Positions 49,870 to 61,687 of a DNA stretch of 64,000 nt are shown piece after piece. This DNA comes from Saururus chinensis (lineage: Eukaryota; Streptophyta; Magnoliopsida; Piperales; Saururaceae), in assembly GCA_035235625.1 (NCBI GenBank), contig CP141140.1, positions 59,477,152 through 59,541,151 of the forward strand. Reading direction: 5' to 3'. The position numbers and the translations under genes are program-made. Within the stretch, counting starts at the first letter, position 1. Each line of letters starts with the position of its first letter. Under the pieces are notes generated by a model. That model saw nothing but the letters and a program-made list of their open reading frames with translations. It made no database searches and had not been told where the DNA came from.

Positions 49870-51678
49870 TTATGTCTTGGACCTGGAAGCCCTTCTGGTC
49901 AGAACCACCCAGCACAATACCCGGTAGAACACAAAGAATCCCAACATCATCTGCACGTTGGTCCACCTCTGACTCTCATGCAGCCCTCTTTTCTCCAAAA
50001 CATCCCCTCCAGTCATCCCACACATCTTGTTCCCTTCCAACCATAAGAAACACTTGGAGGCCTGGCATGAGTACTCATTGATGAGGAGAGAGTCCAGTGC
50101 ATACTTGTACAAAGAGAAGTAATGCATGAACAGCCAGTACTTGGGCATGCTGTCTTTTGAAATAAAATAACCAGAGAAGAGGAAGAAACAAGCCAGGAAG
50201 ATTGTCACCAGGGAAGTCCCAGCAATGTAGTTGGGGGCTATGGAGCTGAGGAAGAGAACAAACGAGTTGGCCATGAGAAGGATCACCCATATGACCATAA
50301 CAAAGAAGACAAACGCCTGCCATGAATTGCAGAGACCCACGAGGAAATACACACAGAGGGAGTAGGTGAGAGCGATGGCCAGAAGGTAAGGGAGGAAGAC
50401 GAGGGTGTTGGCTATGAGGTGGGAGGAGAGCCTATAAACCCCACTGGAGCTCTCACGAAGGAGGATGGGCCTCTCGTTGACAAAGATGGGGAGAGTTTCA
50501 GTGGTGGATGAGAGGAGGAAAGTGAGAGTGAAGGCGAAGAGCCCCAGCCTCTTGTCCATGCCCTGCTTGTCCAGCCCGACGTTGATGTAGATGGTCCCCA
50601 AGAAGAAGCCCACTAGAAGTGCTTCCAGTGCATTGGTCAGTAGGAGTTGCCTGGTTCTGTAGATGATCTTCCAGAACCTGTTGTAGAGGGCGAAGATCTC
50701 ATGGAGTCTTGAGCTTCTGTACCTGACTTCATCTGGGTCGTGGTCAATTGGAGGGAAGGAAGACGTCGGAGGTGGTGGTGGTGGAGGAGGAGATGATTTG
50801 AGTGCAATGGGTTCAATAGAAGTATCAAGCTGGCCAAGCGTTTCCATGGCATATTCGAGTGCATTGAGCTGTGGCGGGACTTGGAAGCCCTTGGAGTGCA
50901 AGAAGGTCTGGAGTGAGGAGAGAGATCCATGGTGGACGACAGAGCCTTTGGAGAGGAGGAGGATCTTGTCGATGGTGGAGAGAATTCTAAAGCTGGGCTG
51001 GTGGATGGAGACGATGATGGTGCGGTGACGGGCAGCGGCGATGGATTTGAGAGTCTGCATCACGTTAAGGGCAGAGGAGCTGTCCAGGCCGGACGTGGGC
51101 TCGTCGAGGAGGAGCACAGCGGGGTCATGGAGGAGGGCTAGGCCAATGGAGACTCGGCGGCGTTCACCGCCGGAGAGGCCGCGGGCGAGGCGGGTGTGAG
51201 CAAGGTGAGAGAGGCGGAGGTCGACTAGAAGGGAAGTGACAAGGGAGGTAAGATCGGAAGAGGAAGGGAGAAGAAGGCTGGCGGCAAAGGCGAAGGTCTC
51301 GAAGACAGTGAGCTGGGGGAGGGCGGCGTCATGCTGGGGGACGTGGGCGGCGAGGCGGCGGAAGGAGGAGGGATGAAGGGGAGAGGAGTTGAGGAGGATG
51401 GTGCCATGGGTGGGGGAGGTGTGGGCGGCCAGGATGTCGATGAGGGTGGACTTGCCAGCGCCACTGGGGCCGACAATGGCAAGGATCTCGGCCGGGTGGG
51501 CAGTAAAGGAGACGTCCCGGAGGATGCAGGTGGGCGGGGAGGTGGTGCATGGGGGCCGGAGGAGGAGGAACTGAGAAGCAGTGGTGGTGGCGGTGGTCTT
51601 AGTGTAAGAAATGGAGCATGCTCTTATCTCATAAGTCTTGCACTTTGGTGGGGACTGGTTCTCCACTTCCTCTTCCAT
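49870..51678 (-). CDS. ABCG (WBC) half-size transporter, ABCG4/ABCG8-like
   Basis: Half-size ABC transporter: an N-terminal nucleotide-binding domain followed by an ABC2-type membrane domain; it must pair with a partner or itself in a membrane, substrate unknown. Single exon of 602 residues. Walker A GPSGAGKS is at about 70-77, the signature LSGGERRRVS from 168, Walker B VLLLDEPTSGLD from 188, and the H-loop VSIHQPS from 223. About six hydrophobic segments follow, including GLFAFTLTFLLSSTTETLPI and YWLFMHYFSLYKYALDSLLI, then a late ALTRRAS-like basic tail. A proline run lies in the linker. I prefer the start MEEEVEN (51678); an in-frame ATG at 51777 adds 33 poorly conserved residues. The sequence agrees along its length with Arabidopsis ABCG4/ABCG8, also single-exon genes. 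No defects seen. Confidence 0.96.
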   Translation of the reverse strand: MEEEVENQSPPKCKTYEIRACSISYTKTTATTTASQFLLLRPPCTTSPPTCILRDVSFTAHPAEILAIVGPSGAGKSTLIDILAAHTSPTHGTILLNSSPLHPSSFRRLAAHVPQHDAALPQLTVFETFAFAASLLLPSSSDLTSLVTSLLVDLRLSHLAHTRLARGLSGGERRRVSIGLALLHDPAVLLLDEPTSGLDSSSALNVMQTLKSIAAARHRTIIVSIHQPSFRILSTIDKILLLSKGSVVHHGSLSSLQTFLHSKGFQVPPQLNALEYAMETLGQLDTSIEPIALKSSPPPPPPPPTSSFPPIDHDPDEVRYRSSRLHEIFALYNRFWKIIYRTRQLLLTNALEALLVGFFLGTIYINVGLDKQGMDKRLGLFAFTLTFLLSSTTETLPIFVNERPILLRESSSGVYRLSSHLIANTLVFLPYLLAIALTYSLCVYFLVGLCNSWQAFVFFVMVIWVILLMANSFVLFLSSIAPNYIAGTSLVTIFLACFFLFSGYFISKDSMPKYWLFMHYFSLYKYALDSLLINEYSCQASKCFLWLEGNKMCGMTGGDVLEKRGLHESQRWTNVQMMLGFFVFYRVLCWVVLTRRASRSKT

Positions 51679-52824
51679 GTTGAGGTGAGAGGGAGAATTG
51701 GAGTTGAGTTGGGACAGCCAAAGGCTATATACTATGTTACTGGGAGCTTTGCATTGGTCATGGCTGCTGCAAGCCAAGGGATAAGTCCAAATACTTATTC
51801 TGTTTCCAAGAAGAATGTATAATTAATGTGTGCATAATTTGTGGAGTCAGTAGAGGCTGGAGATGACCTAAAACTATGTAAGATAGAAACAAGTGGTAAC
51901 TTGTGGAAGTATTGAAAGGGCAGGAATATGTTGAAATAATGGGGGTTCCCTAGGGTTGACTCCAATGGAGTGGCTTGTTTGGGGAGACTGGAAAGAGTCA
52001 CGTGAAGGTGTGGCTTAAATTATATGAATTGTCATTTGGTGAGGAAGAGGAGAAGAGGAGGATAGGGGAGGGGAGGAATCCAGATTTTCACGAGTTCACC
52101 ATTGCATCTGTCTACATAAAATATGGTGGTTGGGTTTTGGCCGGCCATGCATCAACGCCTGCTTCTTTCCAAACTCTTTAACGTTTTCATTTGCAGAACC
52201 AACCAAATTAAAAACATACGAAAGAAAAAAATGCTCCTGGCCCCCTTTTTAAGTCCCGACGAATTTAAATCTATCGGTGAAACTTCATCTGTGACTAATT
52301 AATGAAGTTTTAGCACTAGTTGATGGCCTCAGATTGATAGAGTACACTAGTGTGCAAAATTTACGGCTTTGATCAGCTGTGGAGCACTATGTGCGAGTGT
52401 TCATTGCACGTTGGACTATTGTGAGAACACTTAGATATGAGTGCTCAACAGCAGATTTGAAGGGGAAATTTACATAGAAATTATTAGTTTGTGTTACAGT
52501 GTGCACCATCGTTTTAGGGCCATCAATGGCTAATAAAAGTACTTTATTAATAGAGTGGTTGATTAAGCTTCACTAATGAATTTGAGTTCTGACTCACCGT
52601 TTCCGCCCACTCAATGTGGAATGACTTTTATCTCTATCTTAGAGCCAAGAGAATTCGACTGCTGAACTTATGCACATGCTAACTTAAAATGCATCATAAT
52701 GCAGGAGCATCTACAAGAGGAAGCAAGCATACAGTATTTAGTGAAAGGATACATTTTCTCCTCAAATATTACACATTTATATGTAGCATATGACATGGAA
52801 TTTACTAATACCAACTATGACTCA
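51679..52824 (-). promoter_or_regulatory. Upstream region of the ABCG gene
   Basis: Contains the alternative in-frame ATG at 51777, a G-box at 51999-52004, and a purine-rich tract (gaggaagaggagaagaggag, about 52040-52080) that reads as a pyrimidine patch on the coding strand. Beyond about 52200 it is ordinary AT-rich DNA with no gene. No confident TATA box was assigned. Confidence 0.35.
51999..52004. promoter_or_regulatory. G-box (CACGTG) upstream of the ABCG gene
   Basis: CACGTG in 'gagtcacgtgaagg', 321 bp upstream of the preferred start codon. A possible bZIP/bHLH site; only the match and its position support it. Confidence 0.4.
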
Positions 52825-52931
52825 TACTCCCTCCGTCACACATTAACAACTTCATTTATTTTTTTGAAATTAACTAATTTTTGTTCATTTTAAAAAGAAT
52901 AAATAAAATTATAAACATGGGACAGAGAAAT
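52825..52931. mobile_element. Stowaway-like MITE
   Basis: The left end TACTCCCTCCGTCACACATT and the right end ATGGGACAGAGAAATATT are the weakly preserved inverted ends of the CTCCCTCCGTCCCA family; about 107 bp, AT-rich centre. Confidence 0.6.
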
Positions 52932-54389
52932 ATTATTTACATTTATGTTACATGCTCTAATGGGCATCAAAGACATCGTCAAGAACATGTTTTACCCTCA
53001 AAATCTGGAGGAACTTTGTTTCTCATAAAAAAAATTAATGAATTTCCATGAAAATATAATTATTTATATTAAAATATTTTCAGAAATGTGACTTTTATCT
53101 ATGTTTGTGGAGAATTTCTTTCGTTCTAGCATAGGAATGTATGGCATTTGATTGCTTAGGATTCGCTAGTCAAAAGTAATACGTGTAGAACCGAGGCCCA
53201 ATTCAGTGCTCACACAATTCAGTGGGCTGAACGTCTGACAACGTTCTGGTGGATTTGAAGTGATGGCCTGATTATACCGGACAATCAACAGCAAACTCGC
53301 TTTGCTTTCACCCAATGTCTCTGTACGCCAAGTATAAATACAAGTAGGAAAAATAAGGGAAAAAGAGGTTCCACCTTAAAGTCTTTATTTTAGTAAGTAT
53401 AATAAAAAAAATTTTATTTTATTTTAAACCCTGAGAACTCACTTGCACTAGTACAAGATCACCCCTTTATAATGTTAAGTCATGCCCAACTCACTCCCAT
53501 CTTTTAGCTCGCCAAGAACTAAAGTTGATGAAGGTCTGGTTCACCTCGGCTAAATCTACCCCTAGCAAAAATCAAGAGCGTTGGATGAATTGCCTTGCTA
53601 CTTGCAACCCTCCATGGTTGTTTTCTATGTTTTTGAATGCCTTCTCATGAAACAACATGCCCCCTTATATAAAGGAGAGTTGGAAAACCTAGTACTACTA
53701 GGACTTGCCCGCCCTTTATTGCAAATTAATAACCCAAGAGTCTCAACCTATTACAATAGGGAAAATAACTCATAGTCCTACCCAAAACTATCTATTCGAA
53801 GTCCCAACCCGGCTAGAAACTAAGTGGCGCCCTCCTTCAAAAGTCCTACCTTATCTAGCGACCTTCAAGTTCCCTACCCAACCACCATATTTTAGGTAAC
53901 CATCTTTTTGAAGTCCTAACCCGGCTAGAAACATTGCTAATATCTAAATTTATAATGATGTTTAGTTTTTAACATTACTAAAAGTATAGTTTTTTGTGAT
54001 GTTTTTTGTAAAGCGTCTCTAATATTGAAGGTTTTAGTAAATGTATACAAGTGTCGCAAATTATATAATATTAACAACAATTTTCTAAAAGTGAATATTA
54101 GCGACACTTTATAAAAATGTCACTAATAAACAAATGAGTTTAAAAAAATAAATATATATTGTTAGCAATACTTTATTAAAATATCACTAATAAACAAATA
54201 ATTTAGATAAATAAAAAAGTGCCCCTCCTCCCCTCCTCCTCCGGCTGATAGCAAATGAGAAGGGGGAGGGGCTACGGGCTTCAGTGGGAGGAGGAGAAGT
54301 TCGGCACCCAAGAGCCCCTCCTCTCCTCCTCCTTCGGCCAACATTTGGGGAGAGTGGGGGGAGCAACGAAGGGGGAGATGGGAGGGATG
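52932..54389. other. Intergenic with LTR-like and CACTA-like remnants
   Basis: CCTTATATAAAGGAG near 53664 is a strong TATA-type match within sequence that resembles LTR leader DNA, but no LTR ends were fixed. From 53930 to 54185 degenerate 'attagcgacac' and 'tcactaataaac' motifs recall CACTA subterminal arrays. 54215-54395 is a GC-rich segment of CTCCTCC/GGAGGAG strings in both orientations, partly foldback. Confidence 0.4.
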
Positions 54390-55571
54390 TCAAGCCCCGC
54401 CACACCCCCTTGACCCGAACCTGGTCTAAAGAGAGGTGACAATGGTGTGATGAAGCGAAAAGCTAACCCAACACGGGCTAGATCAAAGTATACGACACTT
54501 CCCTTTGTGCAAAAACAAGTAATGGAAGATAAAAAAAATTAATTAAAATCTCTTAGTCCATCACATACCCACATAATCTCATAAACAAAATAGTCTCAAG
54601 CCTAAAAATGCAACAAGTCTAAGCCATCAACAAGGCTACCCATAACTTGTTATGCAAAGTCTCAAAGTTAAAACATAAGAAAATAACATAAATTTATTCA
54701 TCACAACTAAACCAACCCACACTCAAACATGCAATTATTCCTTGCCTCCATGCTCATAAAATAACTTATCCTGAGCACTTGCATAGCACAAGCATATATA
54801 CAACCTCAAAACAAAATACAAAAAAAATGGGTGAGCTAAGCTCAATAAGAGTTTTGAAACATAAAACTCACGTTAACACCAAAACATAATTTTGAAAGAA
54901 CATGGTATAAACCTCATGCAAACTAGTGTTAACAACATAAGAGCACATTAAACCCCTCATATATAACACATGGGAAATATCTCATTCATGCATCATATAT
55001 TCATAAACAAAGCATGTGTATCATGCCTCATTATATCATAATCTACACACACAACCTGTGCATTCAATGGACATATCCATAAACATCTTGCATGATCACA
55101 TTCCATAATTTATACACATCTTACATGATCAAGTATCACAGTTCACACACATCCTATATGATCAAGTCTCATAATCTATACACAACCTGTGTAAACATAA
55201 ATATCATTCTCCCTACACATAACTTATGTAAATGAGCCTTATAATCCTTACACAACATATATAACTAGCACGATGAATATCTCACTAGAGAGAAACCGAC
55301 ATGCTCACCCTGAAAGAAGCCAGAGAAGACTTGCTCACCCTGGAAATCCTAAAAAAGAAGACCAGAGTAGTTTGGGCAAATCTTGACTAGAAGTGCCCCC
55401 AAGTAAGTCTAAAAGTGTCTCAATAGTTTATCTAATTATAGCATTTCACTCTTCTCACCCAATGAGGAAACTTATCTTTTCATAATAGAAAACCCTACCC
55501 ATAGGTCAGAAAGAGTTGCCCATTGGAAAGAAAACCGGCGGTCACTACTCATGTTCTTGTAAATATATATG
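54390..55571. repeat. LTR-like repeat, left part (interrupted by the solo LTR)
   Basis: Starts TGTCAAGCCCCGCCACACCCCCTTGACCCGAAC. A related start (TGTCACACCCCCTGACCCAAAAC) recurs at 60017, after the inserted 4.4-kb solo LTR. Both continue with 'ctaacccaac..gg.tagatca'. The interior has short 'cacaacctatgta.atca' variants (55020-55270). No coding part was recognised. Confidence 0.45.
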
Positions 55572-58500
55572 TGTAATGTCCCAGAATTTTCTATGATTTT
55601 CTGTGATTTTCCTGCTATTTTTCTGGTCATTTTCGGCAGGAAAATGTGACTCTACGGCGTATTCATATTTATATATTTTTCCCTAGTATTTATACCCGTA
55701 TAGTAGGGTGTGGGGCTTAGTCGCAGGCCGCGGGCCTCGTTGCGCGCTTACGGTGCGAATTTTGGAGGTATAACGCGTAACCAGTGAGTTAACGCGCATT
55801 AGGGATGTGGATGGAAAAATTGAAAAGGTGAATAGTAAAAATCGGCTTAAAAGCCGATCACAGTAAGTTTCGTTCCAGAAACTTAGAGAAGAAACTTTTT
55901 CACGTCCAGTGTGTTTTTGGAGAACCCGAGGCTGATTCCGGTCGCTCTGTTCTCCCTCCTCCGTCGTAGGATTTCGGCGGTTCTTGTTCAGATCTGCTTT
56001 GCCTCACCGCCACGAGTCCATAGACACCGGCTATGACCGCCGCCATGGCCTCTTTGCTCCTACACGAGGTACCGAACCTTTTTCGGGATTTTTCTCGCCT
56101 TTAATCCCGTTTTTGAACTGTGGGTGTACGATTTTGACATCGTTTGCGGCCGCTCTCAACTAGACTTATGTTTAGTTGGCAGCTAGGGACCCATAGGCGC
56201 TGGCTAGAGCCGCCGCCGTGCTTTCTGTGCTCCGCAGTGAGCTGCCGAACTTTCGGTCGGGTTTTGTTTACATTTTTCATCTCACTGTCCGTGAGATTTT
56301 TTTGGACGTCGGTGGGTTTCCGGTTGTCGTCCGGCCACCGGTAGGACTCGGTCCAGCCTACCTCGACCTAGTGTCGGTAGGGGGTTGCCGTTTCCGACCC
56401 CGCCCCTTCCCTATTACCTTGCTCCGCTCGATTAGACGCTTTGGGTGCGGCTCGGGTCGCTAGCATCGGCGAGTCGTGGGCCTTTTGGCCATCATGGGCT
56501 CTGCCCCGGCTCGGCGACAGTGAGGGCCAGCCTCACTTGACCTGATTATACACTCTGCTCGGACTGGGCCGCTTGCCTTTGCCCTATATCGTGCGAGATG
56601 CACAGCCACCGCACTACGTGTGTTAGTTGTGGGTGGCGATCGGCGATGTCGTCGTTTCGATCGGCCACCACTTCCTGGCCCTAGCCCTGTTGGCCTGATG
56701 TGGGCCTTGGGTCGCCACCGTCCGACCCATCTCCCCCTATAGTGGCACTATTTGGCCGCGTGTGCATGTGGCCACGCGTGCATTTTTGGGTTTAGGCGCC
56801 GTATTTGTGCCGCTTGACCATCGGTTGGCTTTGCCACCGAGTGGAGATGACACATAGCGCTCCTCCACCTCTCTTCTATCCTCGAGTGTTGCCCCACGCT
56901 CTCCGCCCTTATGTGGGCCTTTGTTGACCGAAATCGTGGCCGTTGGGTGCTGTCCACGGCCGATTTCGACGTCTTGTGGCCGGTCGAGCATGTCTTAGCC
57001 ACCGACCAATCTTCACTAAGTACACACTCGACTTCTGGTCGCACCGCCACATGTGTTGGCATGACATTTCTCCCGGCCGCCCCTAGTGTGCCGCCGTGGA
57101 TCGCGGGTTTTGCCGCATTGATTCTGACACTCCGTTTGGCCGTGACTAGTTCCGGCGCTTCCTAAAATCCTCGGGACGGCAGCTCTCTCAGCTAGGCAAA
57201 GCTTTTGGCCGCCAACTCCGCCGCTAATGCCGCCACCGTCGTGTGCTCGCCATCGAACGTCATGATTACGAGGTAGGGGAGCTTTGAACTCGTAAATTCA
57301 TGATAGCATTCTTTGAATGAGTAGTAGCATGCTAGGATTGTATGATTCCATGCTTTGGGTGTTCTGTAACGATCTGATTGCATGATGTACGTGTAAGCAC
57401 GATTGTATGGTATGTTGAAATGCATATGACATGCATGTTGGTTGTAAGTACGTTGGATGTATGTATGTGCTAGTGATGGCTAGCGTGTTTGTTGGTAAGT
57501 TTCGTACGTTGTTTGAGTATGTGCTAGTGATGGCTAGCGTGCATGTTCGTAAGTTACGTATGTATGACCGTATGTGTATGTTATACGTATGTGGGAGACA
57601 TACGTATGTAGGATGGCTTTTTGCCTATGGTATGGATATGTGTAAGTGTATGTGGGCAGAGGTGTGGGCAATGGACAGTAAGAGGTGACAAAGGTTTTGT
57701 CTGGATTTGGTTATGGATGTGTAAGCGTATGACAGATGACAGAGGATAAGAGTATGACGGGCAAGGATTAGAATGGATTGGTTTGGGTTGGATTGTATGT
57801 TGGGCGATTGTCAGATAGTGAGAGTGTTCATAATTGTACAAGCATAACGTACACATTATGAAGCGAAAAGTAAGCATAATCAGTGAGGTATTAAGTAAGA
57901 GGGCGACAATTGGGTTTGGCTCTGAGGAGCTTAGTGTGATGACATTTGTGTACGATGTTTTGGCCATAAGGTAGATGGCAGAGATGTAAGACTGTAAGAT
58001 TTTGGTGTATGGTAAGTTTTGATCCTGATATGGACGAGGTAAGGAAGTCTGCTTCCCTGACGAACTAGGGTTTCAATCAGGCTCAGCATCGGTTTAATCA
58101 GTCGAGGACTGTGAGTTTGTGTGGCATAATTGTACCGCATAATGTACTTAATTCAAACTTGAATTATAAGCACAACTAATGATAGCGTTGTGAGTTTGAG
58201 ACTTGAGAGTTCGACGGATTAAGTTCCATGTTTGAGCTAGTTGATAATGAGTCGGCTAAGCATTTATCATGTCTTGCCATGGTGGTTATCCTGCGGGATG
58301 TTGTCTGTGCGCTGTGTAGAGCACCGGACGTCTTTTGCTCTGTTGAGAGCGACGTATGTTTCCGATTTGGTCTGTGTGCTGTATAAGCCCAGACATTTGA
58401 TGCTCTGTTGAGAGCGTTGTATGATTCCGCCCAAGAGTGGCACTGTATGTTTCTGCCCAAGTGGCACTGTATGTTTTTCTGCCCAAGAGTGGCACTGGCA

Positions 58501-58794
58501 CTATAAGACCCATTATGGTGGGCGATTCTATGGCACTATAAGACCCCTTATGTGTGGGCAATTGTATGACCCCTTATGTGTGAGTGTATGTTTGCGCGCT
58601 CAGGTAAGTAGTATCATGGACCTACTCTTACCTGTTTGATCCTGTGCCCCATGAGCACTGGTGTGCCTTACCTTCGGAAAAGTCCATGGCATCTAGTCAC
58701 TCCCCGGAGGTTAAGGTGTTGCCCTAGTGGCATTCTTTTCCTTTTTGACGCTGGAGCTTATTAGTTGTAATGAGCTTCAGTGGTCGTTGATATG

Positions 58795-59180
58795 TGTACG
58801 ATTATGAGTATGAGTACGACTGTAAGCGTATGAGTTTGAGCACGACTGTAAGAGTATAAGTATGAGAACGACTGTAAGCGTATGTGTATGAGAACGACTG
58901 TAAGTGTATGTGTATGAGAACGACTGTAAGAGTATGAGTACGATTGTAAGAGTAAGACTGTAAGCATATGAATCTGAGCAAGATTGTAAGTGTAAGTTTA
59001 TGAGCAAGACTGTAAGTGTAAGATGTGCGAGTAAGGTCGCACGAGTAAGTGTAAGTTGTACGAGTAAGGTCGTACAGGTATGTGTAAGTTGTATGAGTGA
59101 GCATATGATTGTACGAGTAAGGTTGTACAAGTATGCGTATGTTGTATGAGTATGTGTGCGATGGTACGAGTAAGTTTGTA
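58795..59180. repeat. Tandem array of GTAAG/TATGAG-type units in the solo LTR
   Basis: Repeats of the form 'tatgagnacgactgtaagngta' at about 18- and 30-base spacings, drifting into 'gtacgagtaaggt' units after 59020. Long minus-strand frames rich in Thr, Ser, Tyr and Leu are by-products. Confidence 0.8.
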
Positions 59181-59227
59181 AGACCCTGGATAAGGGTGTT
59201 TGTGTAAGTTTCATTTGATGATATGAC

Positions 59228-59340
59228 TTTGGCACGATGGTGCATTTAGTGTGATTTTTGGCACGATGGTGCCTTTGGTATGATTTTGGCACGATGGTGC
59301 ATTTGGTATGACTTTGGCACGATAGTGCATTTGGTATGTT
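59228..59340. repeat. Tandem repeat, about 30 bp x 4, in the solo LTR
   Basis: Four copies of TTTGGCACGATGGTGCATTT with small changes, spaced about 30-31 bases, each containing the near-palindrome GCACGATGGTGC. Confidence 0.85.
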
Positions 59341-60006
59341 TGTATGCATAGGAGCATGATATTGATGCGCCTATCTGCTTCATGTTTGAGTTGCATGAAC
59401 GCATGTATTTATGAACTTATTGAGTTCACCGTTTGGGATTTCCCCTACTGGGTATTTTCCTACTGAGTATGAAAATACTCACCCTGCCATTTTTAGCCCC
59501 GTGGTTCGGGAGGCTTTTGCAGGTGTGTGTTGGAAAGCTCCTGGAGATGGACGCTCGTTTCAGCGGTGGATTGATTCCCGTTGACTCAGGTATATGTTTG
59601 ACTCACTGTGAGTTTATTTGTGCCACGATCCGATGTATTGGGTGAGACGAGACGTTAAGATGTTTATGTTTTGGACTTTCATTTGGATTAGTCTGTGGAC
59701 TGTTATGGGACTTGCACTCAGGGATGCCTGGGAGTGTTTTGTATTTAAAGTCTATGATCATAGCGAATTTAGTCGTATGTGTATTTTCGAGTAGCGCCTG
59801 ATGATATTTGCTTTGGCCGTACGATGTTTGACCGTGTGATGAAAATATTTGGATGGAAAATGGATGTTTAGTGTTTTAAATTATAAACTGTTTTATCAGG
59901 TTTTGATTTCGTCATTTTTACTCCGATTTACAGACGTTATTATATTGCAAAAAATTTTCGTGAATTTTAAGGAAAATGTGTGAAAAATCTCGGGCGTTAC
60001 AATATG

Positions 60007-60405
60007 GGTCTGTAATTGTCACACCCCCTGACCCAAAACCGGCTAGAGGACGTAACAATTCCTAACCCAACCATGGATTAGATCAGAATTGTACAGTTAA
60101 GTCATCGCTTTGATTAAAAACAACCTAGAGAATAATGTAAAAAGAAAATTTATCTACTTTTATCATAACTATAATTAAACATCCACCTATTAAAGTTACA
60201 GTGCAAGGACATAACATATACCTCAAACTAAAAAAAAGAAACTACTAACTAGAAATAAAATATTATCAAGTAATGTGAAGTTTCAAAATATCTCTTCATT
60301 TATATCCTACTAATTATTCCTTAGTAAATCGTAATCCCTCACTCATTTTCTCCTCAATTATCATTCTTTCTCACAAAACAAGTTCTTCTCACAAAATAAG
60401 CTCAC
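60007..60405. repeat. LTR-like repeat, second start
   Basis: TGTCACACCCCCTGACCCAAAAC from 60017 is a relative of the start at 54390. AT-rich continuation without genes. Confidence 0.4.
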
Positions 60406-60975
60406 TCATTTATATGGACCATGTTCCATGTCCATCTCAATGTAGCTCACCATGGGACATGAAACAAACTTGATAACTAAGAGTTTTCGCCCATTGCTTA
60501 CATATATTTTTCCATTACAAGCAACAACCCCATGGACATCATTGTATTCGCCAAATTCCAACTTATATTCCATCCATTTAGTCCCCCTTGGTTGACAGCA
60601 TAGGAAAAAGCCTTCTCTCTTATGGATTGCAATTACATGGCTGTCAGGACCGTCTGGTGGGGAGGATAAACAACAAATAAATTCATCATTTATTTCAGTT
60701 TTTGTTTTTGGCACAGAGAGTCATTGCATGGTGATGGGATGATACAAGGAAAATTTATGGGAATATACATCCTGCAGCAGTAACCATTCATAAGCAGTTG
60801 CCCTACAAAACGAATAATGCAACCAAGGTAAGCTACGCTTCATGCTCTTCCCATGTTTGATGTCGTAAAAAGTTTGTTCACTGCCATGAGATAAAACGAG
60901 CCAAGGAAGTGGCTGAGCGAGCGGCATAACAAGGCGTTCCTTGTTTCTCCGGACCATGATCTCTTTCCTCAACAA
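60406..60975 (-). pseudogene. DUF295 / F-box (KIB-type) beta-propeller protein fragment with nonsense codon
   Basis: The minus frame gives AQPLPWLVLSHGS, TFYDIKHGKS, YEWLLLQDVYSHKFSLYHPI and, after one TGA (60721-60723), VPKTKTEINDEF, CLSSPPDGPDSHVIAIHK and WMEYKLEFGEYNDVHGVVAC, all in one frame. This matches the DUF295 C-terminal domain of plant F-box-like proteins (PWL, GWLLL-type, SPPDGPDS and NDV-F-motifs). The TGA replaces a sense codon just before the usual LP/VP strand, and no F-box precedes it within the frame, so I call it a broken partial copy. The first plausible ATG is at 60957. Such families are large and copies are often dead. Confidence 0.8.
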
Positions 60976-61687
60976 TTAACATATCGTGAGAGTTCCAATT
61001 AGAATAACAGATATGGTGAGGGCACATGGAATATAAGAAAATATAATCTCTCTACAATCCTCAAAGGAAGAAGTTTTGTCATATATAACACCTCGGCGCT
61101 TCAGCCTAAGTTGCTCTCTCCTTGTTGAATGCCAAAACCTGAGAGATTTGCGATTGTTCTTCTATGAATATTCTGAATGGTGCATTGTTCATCACCTTCT
61201 ACCAAATCCTAGACTATATATGTAAGTTTGACGACACACAATCGTGTCCTACTCCCAGTAGAACTAGGAAACCAAGTCCTTCTCCTATTCATACTAGGAA
61301 GCCATATCTCAATGGATGAGTCCCGGTCATCATAGGAGTATGTCCCTATCTGGTTGTGGAATCCAGTCAACCACTAAGTCATGCCTACGATAGGACTTAT
61401 CTCAGCATGTTCTGCTATGCTAATTCAATGCATCCAACACAATGCCAACGTTCTAATGCTGCCTCCCGAAATGCACACTCACTCCAAGTGCTCATGGGTG
61501 TCCTTGTCTATCCATTTCCAAGGATCCTTAGTTGTTCGTCGCCAAGGCAAAGGGGTTGGTGGCCTCCTTTAGTTAGTCAAGTGGTTAGGGGTTAACACTT
61601 AGGATGGAGATACATGTTGACCTTCCCCTATGTCAAGCGATGCAAGTTCAAGGATCAAATGACTCTCTCTTTTAGGAGAGCTTAAAG
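60976..61687. other. No gene assigned
   Basis: Between the DUF295 relic and the LINE. Small open frames at 61356-61595 show no family features. The end nearest 61687 may be part of LINE ORF1 too degraded to recognise. Confidence 0.3.

Larger units (their letters stand above)
55572..60001. mobile_element. Solo LTR of a large LTR retrotransposon, 4.43 kb
   Basis: The unit starts TGTAATGTCCCAGAATTTTC and ends GAAAAATCTCGGGCGTTACA, so the ends are TG...CA with inverted TGTAA/TTACA. It is flanked on both sides by the perfect 5-bp duplication ATATG (55567-55571 and 60002-60006). There is one unit only, with no internal domain, primer-binding site or second LTR, so it is a solo LTR left by recombination. 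Composition changes inside: AT-rich edges, a GC-rich stretch (about 55900-57250), then TATG/GTAAG-rich tandem arrays. The great length suggests a Ty3-gypsy lineage with long LTRs, but no coding part is present to prove this. Confidence 0.88.

Noticed and set aside
54160..54410. GC-rich open frames as a gene
   Set aside because: CTCCTCC/GGAGGAG simple sequence in both orientations, no domain.
57431..57967. Open frames on both strands in the solo LTR
   Set aside because: Created by GTATG-rich repeats; no recognisable domain.
58795..59340. Regularly spaced repeats as a CRISPR-like array
   Set aside because: Units are contiguous and drift in sequence, without unique spacers; the context is an LTR in a plant genome.
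58777..59349. 190-codon minus-strand frame rich in Thr/Tyr/Ser
   Set aside because: Direct product of the GTAAG/TATGAG tandem array in the solo LTR.
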